Source: Pseudomonas oryzae (GTDB taxonomy: Bacteria; Pseudomonadota; Gammaproteobacteria; Pseudomonadales; Pseudomonadaceae). Taken from it: a DNA stretch of 64,000 bases. Both the position numbers and the translations under genes were made by a program. The notes under the pieces were generated by a model that saw only the letters and a list, made by a program, of their open reading frames with translations, was not told the origin of the DNA and did not search any database. The stretch covers positions 2,399,001 to 2,463,000 of the forward strand of contig NZ_LT629751.1 of the NCBI RefSeq assembly GCF_900104805.1, in the 5' to 3' direction. This document shows positions 58,111 through 64,000 of the stretch, piece after piece; the stretch's first letter is position 1, and each line of letters opens with the position of its first letter.

Positions 58111-58566
58111 ATGTTTGTGACATACCGCCAGGCAGAAATGCCTCTGGGAAGGCTGTTTGGGGATGAAAACTCTCTCCATTGGCGCTATGTGGAGCTATCT
58201 CTCAGGAGCCCCTGGTTCTACACCACCATCGGGTATGTAGCCGGTGACGAGAGCTTCACCAAGACGTTGCTGATTCCATCCCCGCCAGAGCTCGAGCAGC
58301 TGCTCAGCGAGCAGCACGATCGCATGTGGGTTGAAGAGGTGATGCTAGTCAGCCCCGGCTACATGAATGGCAGTGATGGCTGGAAAATGGAGCGTCTACA
58401 GGAGCTGCGTGTGGATATCGACGATAGAGATGGGTACTCAAATTACGTCCACGTGATCGAGGGTGGTCATTGCTATATCGAAGGGACATGCTCTGATCTG
58501 TCTCGGCTGCGAACTGAGCGCGCTATTTTCTCAGCGACCGAAGCCACGCAGCTGATAAGGAGCTGA
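58111..58566 (+). CDS. Unknown 151-residue protein controlled with an XRE regulator
   Basis: No family recognised. A soluble, acidic, aromatic-rich protein (RYVELSLRSPWFYTTIGYVAGDE, MWVEEVMLVSPGYMNGSDGW) with a beta-rich look and no cysteine pairs, signal peptide or membrane segment. The start ATG lies 20 bases from the operator. It overlaps nothing and has no downstream partner. Being single-gene, operator-controlled and inside an island it could be a small effector, a phage-related protein or a regulatory partner; none can be claimed. Confidence 0.65.
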   Translation: MFVTYRQAEMPLGRLFGDENSLHWRYVELSLRSPWFYTTIGYVAGDESFTKTLLIPSPPELEQLLSEQHDRMWVEEVMLVSPGYMNGSDGWKMERLQELRVDIDDRDGYSNYVHVIEGGHCYIEGTCSDLSRLRTERAIFSATEATQLIRS

Positions 58567-58674
58567 GTCCTGTCACGAGTGCGCTCGACTAACGGCCGGA
58601 GCCGTTGGAGCTGAGAACAGCGCTCCGCCGTCGCCTCCCCCTGCGGAAACATCTATTACGGAAGGAATGCAGCC

Positions 58675-58935
58675 ATGCCGATCAACCTGCCGATCGAAGA
58701 CTGGGACGGCGAACCCGCCGTGCGCCTCCCCGACGAAGTCCTGCAGCGGCTCGATCTCCAAGTTGGAGACTCGCTGTATTTGGTCGAGGCTTGGGTCGGT
58801 GACGGACCGCGCCTCGTCCTGTCAAAGACGCCCGAGATTCCAGATCGCGTCGACGCCCTGGTCGCCCAGTGGGAGCGCGAACTCGCCGAGGAGCAGGCAG
58901 AGTCTGCGCCTCCAGGTTCGTCCAAGGATGAATGA
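58675..58935 (+). CDS. MazE/AbrB-like antitoxin, orphan
   Basis: An 86-residue protein with an N-terminal swapped-hairpin AbrB/MazE domain (WDGEPAVRLPDEVLQRLDLQVGDSLYLVEAWVGDGPRLVLSK) and an acidic helical tail (ALVAQWERELAEEQAE) as in MazE-type antitoxins that wrap a toxin. No MazF/PemK gene follows; the next gene is a phosphatase-like gene 99 bases away. Orphan antitoxin by present evidence. Confidence 0.8.
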   Translation: MPINLPIEDWDGEPAVRLPDEVLQRLDLQVGDSLYLVEAWVGDGPRLVLSKTPEIPDRVDALVAQWERELAEEQAESAPPGSSKDE

Positions 58936-59034
58936 GCTGATTCCAACCACCGAGGATTCCTCGGTCGTTGCCTCGACGAGACGCCAAGGGAGCGCCGCTG
59001 AGCCATTTGGAAGGCGTAGGTTCAAGACCAGCCC

Positions 59035-59823
59035 ATGCTGAACGAAGTCATCCCCCTGGTTCTGCGCGCCGGAGCGCTGATCGCCGCCGAGGCCAATCGT
59101 CCAGGAGGGCCGCGCGGGGAAGGAGACAAGGCCGACATTGACGTCGAAGTCGAGATCCTGCTTCGCGAGGGACTGCTACGCCTGCAGGCCGGTGACTTCT
59201 GGGGCGAGGAGACGGGGAGCGCACTGACGGGGGCACGCTATTGCTGGGTGGTGGATCCGAACGATGGCACTTCTGATTTTTTGGCAGGCCGGCAGGGCTC
59301 GGCCATCTCCATAGGGTTGCTTAGGGACTCAGAGCCGGTGCTGGGCGTTGTCTATGCGCCGATTTCTCCGCGTGGGCCGGACTGCATCAGCTGGGAGCCT
59401 GGCATGACTGGCCTTCGGCGTAATGGCATACAAATTTTCCCCGACTTGTCTGCACGGCAGCTTGACGCCGCTACGGTGGTCTTCGTAAGCACAGCAGCCA
59501 ACCAAAAGCCGGAGCTGAATGCCGAGCTTTGTTCACCAGCAGGCTTCAGTCCGATGCCCAGCATTGCTTATCGCCTCGCCCGGGTGGCTGCCGGCGACGG
59601 CATTGCGGGGGTTTCGCTCTACCCCGTGTCTCCGCACGACGTAGTCGCCGGCCACGCCCTCCTCAAGGCAGCTGGCGGCGAGCTGCTTGACCAGGACGGC
59701 CATCCGATTCGTTACGACGACCTGAGCAAACCGCTGTGTCGAAGCTGTTTCGGTGGCAATCTGGCGGTCAGTCAATGCCTGGCCACACGCCCTTGGCGCC
59801 AGCGACTTTCGATCCCGTCCTGA
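59035..59823 (+). CDS. Inositol monophosphatase/bisphosphate nucleotidase-family protein
   Basis: A 262-residue protein with the metal-dependent phosphatase signature: GEETG (Glu58-Glu59), WVVDPNDGTSDFLAG (Asp74, Asp77; Asn where IMPase has Ile) and VSPHDVVAGHALLKAAGG, where His replaces the common Trp of the WD motif. All three metal-binding segments are present, so activity is plausible on a phosphomonoester or nucleotide bisphosphate. The sequence is diverged from housekeeping SuhB/CysQ types. Its position beside an orphan MazE is interesting but unexplained. Confidence 0.75.
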   Translation: MLNEVIPLVLRAGALIAAEANRPGGPRGEGDKADIDVEVEILLREGLLRLQAGDFWGEETGSALTGARYCWVVDPNDGTSDFLAGRQGSAISIGLLRDSEPVLGVVYAPISPRGPDCISWEPGMTGLRRNGIQIFPDLSARQLDAATVVFVSTAANQKPELNAELCSPAGFSPMPSIAYRLARVAAGDGIAGVSLYPVSPHDVVAGHALLKAAGGELLDQDGHPIRYDDLSKPLCRSCFGGNLAVSQCLATRPWRQRLSIPS

Positions 59824-60012
59824 GCACCCCATTTCCCCAAAAATGGGAAAGCGGGCGTGCGTGTACTTTGGCCAGCATCCGCCCGCAGCTGAGGACGGCG
59901 TGGCTTTCAAATCTCTGCTGCCGGGCTGGCAGTGCAGCTACATTCAGCTTGAGGGGCTGTAATTACTCAGTGACACTTAAAATCCCGGGACACAACCCCG
60001 CATGAGGTAGGC

Positions 60013-60180
60013 ATGAAGCACAAGAAAGGCTCTGACAAGCACGCCATGATCGTCAAATTCACGGAAGAGGCCCTACGGTTGGGCGGCGGTGTTTCGGACA
60101 ACCAACGCCACTTCATAAAGGTAGCTATTGCCCATGGCAAAACAATGGAGCCTGCGGGTCGCCTCGCCGGGGGCCAATAG
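60013..60180 (+). CDS. Possible 55-residue protein
   Basis: An ATG with a weak GAGGTAGG site opens a frame reading MKHKKGSDKHAMIVKFTEEALRLGG ... GKTMEPAGRLAGGQ. It is basic and has no recognised domain. It lies in the 368-base gap between the phosphatase-like gene and the antitoxin fragment at 60192. Chance is a real possibility; I see nothing else in this gap. Confidence 0.3.
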   Translation: MKHKKGSDKHAMIVKFTEEALRLGGGVSDNQRHFIKVAIAHGKTMEPAGRLAGGQ

Positions 60181-60191
60181 AGAGTGCAGCC

Positions 60192-60287
60192 TTGCCTGAC
60201 CAGTCCAAGCAAGAAGCCGTCACCGTTAGCGCCCAGGCCTACCAAGTACTCCTCGATGAGCTGGAGGATCTCCGCATCGAGCGTTAG
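60192..60287 (+). pseudogene. Possible antitoxin-tail fragment (Phd/YefM-like)
   Basis: The frame reads LPDQSKQEAVTVSAQAYQVLLDELEDLRIER then TAG; the VTVSAQAYQVLLDELEDL segment is similar to helical tails of Phd/YefM-type antitoxins. Only 31 codons with a TTG start are open. Likely a remnant. Confidence 0.35.
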
Positions 60288-60553
60288 TCCGTCACCATCA
60301 GTTTGACACCGCTCGGCCCGCTGTACGCGTCTATCCTGCAGCTACTCCTGAGTCCAGTCGCCTCTGGCTTCCCTTCGCCCGTCAAGGACCCCATCGAGGC
60401 CCCGGCCCCAGAAGAGCGGCATATCAAGCTCCCGGCCGCCACCTAGCAGCAGTGCTGAAGATACCTATCCGCCGCTCAGGCGTCCCGCCTGTGAAAAAAC
60501 GTGCACTGGACACCCGACGAGGCTTGATACCGATCGGATCGGCCCTGCCCCGC

Positions 60554-61495
60554 TCAAAGCTCCCATTCACCAAACGGCGCATCAGCATCGATGTAGCGAG
60601 CTGCGGACTGCACATCGCGCCAACCGACGTACGCCATCAGCTCCTTGCTGCTCCATCGGTTGCGGCTGGCCCAGGTGGCAAAACCGCGGCGCAGCGAGTG
60701 ACCGGAGTAACCCGCTCCGTCCACCCCACTGCGCAGCAAAGCCTGGCGCAACACGCGCGACACGCTGTTGGGGTTGAGGCCGTGCGCCGCCAGATGGCCC
60801 CAGCGATCAATCGCGCGAAATACCGGCCCCTGCTTAACGCCACTGAGTCTGCGCCACTGCTCATATGCGGCCACCGGGCACAGGCGCTTGAGCGCCGGCA
60901 CGCGCAACGTGCGGCCGCGGTTGGCGCGATCGCCCTTGCTGCTCGGCAGAAAGATTTCCAGCCCCTGCCCTGGGCGCAACCGAAGGTGCTCGACCTGTAG
61001 CCGACACAATTCGTCAGCGCGAAACGCCCGCCAGAAGCCGAGCAGGATCAGCGCTTGGTCACGTGCGGCACGTAGGTATATCGCCGGCTGCTCGCTGTTT
61101 AGCTCCTCGGTCAGCATGGCAATGCAGGTTTCCAGTTCCTGCAATGCCAGCGCCTCGGCCTGCTGCACTGGCTGCGGGTGCAGCGCCTGAATGCCGCGCA
61201 GGGTGTCGCGCACCCGCGCAGCCTTGGTCGGATCGGCGAAGCCGTGCTGACGGTGCCATTGCGCCAGTGCCGCCAGATGCGTGCGCAGCGTGCTGCCCGA
61301 TAGTCGAGCGCCGTAGGCGGCGAGGTAGCGCACCACGCTTTCACTGGATGCTGGCAGCAGCCCACCCCACTCCCCTTCGAAGTGCTCGATAGCCTGCGCA
61401 TAACGCCGTTGCGTGCTGGCACGCCGCGCGGCCTGAAGATAGCGCTCGGCTAAGTCGTTCACGCTGCCTCCTCGCGTACCGCGATTCAAGGCCAA
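60554..61495 (-). CDS. Tyrosine recombinase (phage-type integrase family)
   Basis: A 313-residue site-specific recombinase. The core-binding SAM-like domain covers residues ~12-100; the catalytic domain has Arg159 (FWRAFRADELCRL), Lys187 (SSKG), His266-x-x-Arg269 (GHSLRRGFATW), Trp292 in the second His position and nucleophile Tyr301 (AARYIDA). All catalytic residues are in place. It resembles integrases seen with small islands of pseudomonads rather than tRNA-type phage integrases. It is convergent with nothing and divergent from the KfrA-like gene. No attachment site was found. Confidence 0.9.
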   Translation of the reverse strand: MALNRGTRGGSVNDLAERYLQAARRASTQRRYAQAIEHFEGEWGGLLPASSESVVRYLAAYGARLSGSTLRTHLAALAQWHRQHGFADPTKAARVRDTLRGIQALHPQPVQQAEALALQELETCIAMLTEELNSEQPAIYLRAARDQALILLGFWRAFRADELCRLQVEHLRLRPGQGLEIFLPSSKGDRANRGRTLRVPALKRLCPVAAYEQWRRLSGVKQGPVFRAIDRWGHLAAHGLNPNSVSRVLRQALLRSGVDGAGYSGHSLRRGFATWASRNRWSSKELMAYVGWRDVQSAARYIDADAPFGEWEL

Positions 61496-61635
61496 ATCAC
61501 AGCGAAGAACCCATCACGTTCGAGAAACTGGGCTTCTTGAACGTCAGTTCATCCGAAAATCCTGCCGTCAGGTTAACTCTGTACAGGTGTAATTCCATAC
61601 TGTGTAAACCAGTACGAAATCGTCGGAGTAAGCCC

Positions 61636-62637
61636 ATGGCTCGCGGCGGCATCAACAAGGTCCTCGTCCGGCGCGCCCGTGACGCCCTCCTCGCCCGCGG
61701 AGAGCGACCGAGCATCGATGCGGTGCGTACCGAACTGGGCAACACCGGCTCGAAAAGCACTATCCAGCGTTACCTGAAAGAGCTCGCGGCAGAGCAGAGG
61801 CCACAGCCCAGCGGCGCCAGTTTGGACGAGGAGTTGCTCGCCTATATCAGCAGTCTAGCCGAGCGCTTGATAGCCCACGCCCAGGCGGCGGTCGCTCACG
61901 AGCGTGAACAGTTGGCGCAGCAAGAGGCCCGCGCTGCGCAGCAACGACAGGTCGAGCAGGCCCGCCTGGAACAGCTGCAGGAGACTCATACCCTGCTTAA
62001 CAACGAGCGACGCGATGGCCTCGCCCGGGAGCAGGCATTGAACTCCCGCCTGCACGAGGTCGATGCTGAACGTCAGCGTCTGGCCGAGAATGAACGTGGC
62101 TTACAGCGCCTCCTTGAGGAACGGGCGGCGCATATCCAGTCCTTGGAGGACAAGCATCGGCATGCCTGGGAAGCGCTGAACCATTATCGCCAGCAACATC
62201 TGGCGCAACGTGAGCAGGAAACCCGCCGCACCGAGGAGCAGTTGCACCAGCTGCAGCAAGAACTGCGGCGGCTGCAAGGTCAGCTGCTGGCCAAGCAGGA
62301 GGAGCTCGGCCAGGTGTATCGTGAACTGGAGCGTTTGAATGCCACGCTGAAGGCTCGTAGCCTCGATTTACGTACGCAGGGCGAACAGCTGCAGCAGACG
62401 CAACGCTACGCGAATCAGCTGGAAAGTGACCTGCAGCAGCAACAGGAGCGCCTTCACGCCGTGCAGATCGATGCGTCCGTGGCCCGAGAAAAAAGCCAGC
62501 GGTATGTGCTCAAGCATCGCCAGGACCGCCGCGACCTGCGTAGCCAGACGCAACAACTGGCGGCACTGCATACGCTAATCCGCCAGCTACGGGCAGAGCG
62601 CGAGAGTGCCGTTGAACCGCCGCCAGACGCTGGTTAG
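61636..62637 (+). CDS. KfrA-like DNA-binding coiled-coil protein
   Basis: A 333-residue protein. The N-terminal KfrA domain is clear (MARGGINKVLVRRARDALLARGERPSIDAVRTELGNTGSKSTIQRYLKEL, residues 1-50), followed by a long continuous coiled coil (~85-320) rich in Gln/Glu/Arg/Leu. ATG 61636 is preferred to the upstream 61537. Plasmid KfrA proteins autorepress and help nucleoid-like organisation or partition. Divergent from the integrase, with GTACTGGTTTACACAGTAT-like dyads before the start. Related proteins are found on islands beside such integrases. Confidence 0.85.
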   Translation: MARGGINKVLVRRARDALLARGERPSIDAVRTELGNTGSKSTIQRYLKELAAEQRPQPSGASLDEELLAYISSLAERLIAHAQAAVAHEREQLAQQEARAAQQRQVEQARLEQLQETHTLLNNERRDGLAREQALNSRLHEVDAERQRLAENERGLQRLLEERAAHIQSLEDKHRHAWEALNHYRQQHLAQREQETRRTEEQLHQLQQELRRLQGQLLAKQEELGQVYRELERLNATLKARSLDLRTQGEQLQQTQRYANQLESDLQQQQERLHAVQIDASVAREKSQRYVLKHRQDRRDLRSQTQQLAALHTLIRQLRAERESAVEPPPDAG

Positions 62638-63551
62638 GCCGAGGAGCGGCGGCAAGCGGTGCGCAGCCCGCGCCAATCGAACTCCAGCTGAAAATCCTGA
62701 TCGCACTTCAGGGCCTTCTCCACGCACGTTGCCAGACGCCACGGTATGAGTAATGCTGACTCGCTGTCCCCAGCCTGGCAAAGGCGCGTCAGGTGTAGCG
62801 AGTTGCGTTTGTGGACCAGATGCCACAGCCACATCAGGCAGCGATCATCCCAGCCATCGACCCAACGCTGTACAATCAGGAAATGTCCCAAGCGCCTAAA
62901 CAAGGCCCTGTCCTTCATATAGCCCCATCTATAGGCAGGCCAGTTGTCCGGCGTCTCCTGAGGCGCTGCTTGGAATAGCAGAGTGAGCAAATCGTATAGC
63001 ACCAGTGCTGCTGGGTGGCCATAGGGCGGCAGGCTGGTCAGGGCACAGTAGGCTAGGAAATTCTTCCTCACCCAACACCGAAGCAGCCCGAACTGCGGCG
63101 ACCGGCTACGCAGAATGATCAGCAGGTTGCCCAAGCGCTGCCAGGTTGGACACCCGCACAGAGCCTCCATGGCTGACGGCGAACACATCGGCAAGGGCTT
63201 TCCGTTCAGACGCCAGGTTGGCAGGCACTCATCGAATACCTGACTGGGGATGCGAGGATCCAGCACCGTCCATAGGATGTTGTCATGCATTCCCTGCAGA
63301 ACTGGGCACAACGGATACAGTCGCTCCCACGTGCTGTTGTGCCACTTCACACCACGAAACAGCGCATACCATCGCTTGCGATACTCCGCCGGGATCGGTT
63401 CACCGGCCCTTACGGTGGGATCATTGCGAGCCTGCCAGGCTGCTAGCTCATAGCTGCGCACTGCACAGCCAACCGCCTTGGCCGCTTCAGCTGCGAGGAT
63501 CCACTGCTGGGCAGTGCTTATGGTTGCTGGCAGTTCAATTGTCGTGGACAT
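62634..63551 (-). CDS. Unknown 305-residue protein convergent with the KfrA-like gene
   Basis: I do not recognise a family. The N-terminal ~50 residues (ISTAQQWILAAEAAKAVGCAVRSYELAAWQARNDPTVRAG) look helical and helix-turn-helix-like. The middle is tryptophan- and leucine-rich (CPTWQRLGNLLIILRSRSPQFGLLRCWVRKNFLAYCALTSLP) and the tail has paired aromatic residues, so it may be partly membrane-associated or DNA-linked. No signal peptide. The stop overlaps the end of the KfrA-like gene by four bases in opposite orientation. Function unknown; probably an island-specific protein. Confidence 0.65.
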   Translation of the reverse strand: MSTTIELPATISTAQQWILAAEAAKAVGCAVRSYELAAWQARNDPTVRAGEPIPAEYRKRWYALFRGVKWHNSTWERLYPLCPVLQGMHDNILWTVLDPRIPSQVFDECLPTWRLNGKPLPMCSPSAMEALCGCPTWQRLGNLLIILRSRSPQFGLLRCWVRKNFLAYCALTSLPPYGHPAALVLYDLLTLLFQAAPQETPDNWPAYRWGYMKDRALFRRLGHFLIVQRWVDGWDDRCLMWLWHLVHKRNSLHLTRLCQAGDSESALLIPWRLATCVEKALKCDQDFQLEFDWRGLRTACRRSSA

Positions 63552-64000
63552 GACACCTCACCACTCATGTACCTGCAACTACCGCAGTGTAGCGCTCATT
63601 GTGTCAACACCTGGACAAGGTTGGGCAAGATCACTCAGGGGGTTATCACGCATGCGGAAGAAATTTGCGAAGCCTGATCAAAAAGTGATGCAGTAAGTCA
63701 TTGATCCTGCAGAAATAATTTTCCTCCATGAAAAAAAATCGTGAACCCGCTTAGAGCATAACGGGTCTCGGAGCCACGGCGACAGGCGCGCATAATGTGT
63801 CTACAGATCGCTATGCGATGGCGAACCAGGTCATTGGCAGAGGGATAAGGTCATGAACAAGTGGCCCTTCAAAAAGCCTCTCAGCTGACCACCTAGCCTA
63901 TGGCCGTGGGTGCCGTTGGCCTAAATGACGAAACCAGCTCTAGTGCTCTGCGGGTTGGGATACCCCCTGTCGGTCAAGTCGGAGTGCGGAGCTCCTGTTT
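63552..64000. other. 449-base window edge without a supported gene
   Basis: Upstream of the unknown gene. It holds A-rich tracts near 63710-63740 and only tiny open frames (for example 63853-63888, eleven codons). A stem GAACCCGCTTAGAGC...GGGTC-like dyad lies near 63745-63765. Nothing decisive; the next feature may start outside the window. Confidence 0.35.

Noticed and set aside
63853-63888. Eleven-codon frame with a ribosome-like site near the window end
   Set aside because: Too short to support without conservation or expression data.

Overview
The window is high-GC proteobacterial DNA that looks like Pseudomonas. The arginine transaminase genes (aruI, aruH), the dadA-dadX pair with a RidA protein, the MvaT-type H-NS protein and the range of insertion sequences all fit that genus, but the species cannot be read from the sequence. 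I saw no rRNA, tRNA or CRISPR array.

Layout: (1) 1-2222, the right part of an IS66 element. (2) 2330-12932, a compact defence-like island: a Gabija/class 2 OLD pair (UvrD-like helicase plus OLD ATPase-TOPRIM nuclease), an unrecognised 214-residue protein overlapping an XRE-ImmA/IrrE protein, a 56-residue basic protein, and a large gene with a papain/C39-like Cys-His-Asp arrangement that is cut in two by an IS3-family element with a clean 3-bp target duplication. (3) 13192-15783, a second IS3-family element with an IS110-family element inserted inside its A6G frameshift site. (4) 15853-26340, an arginine catabolic cluster: LysR regulator, aruI, aruH, aldehyde dehydrogenase, a basic amino acid ABC importer and a DadA/DauA-like flavoenzyme. 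(5) 26366-28165, a wrecked IS481-type element holding a third IS3-family element. (6) 28579-37343, a mostly minus-strand set: two periplasmic binding proteins, a succinate-semialdehyde dehydrogenase-like enzyme, a ThDP enzyme, two aminotransferases, with a divergent MocR-type regulator at 37999. (7) 39710-41277, a divergent NmrA-like reductase and HxlR regulator. (8) 41503-50378, an acyl-CoA oxidation block: etfBA, CaiB transferase, thiolase, 3-hydroxyacyl-CoA dehydrogenase, enoyl-CoA hydratase, divergent IclR regulator and acyl-CoA dehydrogenase. (9) 50584-52000, a scar zone of IS630, IS3 and MITE remnants. (10) 52089-55032, RidA, dadX, dadA. (11) 55358-64000, a degenerate genomic island: broken IS5, orphan AbiEi-like and MazE-like antitoxins, MvaT-like silencer, an XRE regulator with a perfect operator in a divergent pair, a phosphatase-like gene, a tyrosine recombinase, a KfrA-like protein and an unknown gene.

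Functionally, regions 4 and 6 could form one route (inference): arginine is imported, converted by AruH (L form) or the flavoenzyme (D form) to 2-ketoarginine, decarboxylated by AruI, oxidised to 4-guanidinobutyrate, and, after a guanidinobutyrase not seen here, finished through GABA and succinate semialdehyde. The strongest candidates for undescribed biology are the 214-residue/ImmA-IrrE pair, the IS-interrupted cysteine-peptidase-like gene with its small upstream partner, and the operator-controlled divergent pair at 57737-58566.
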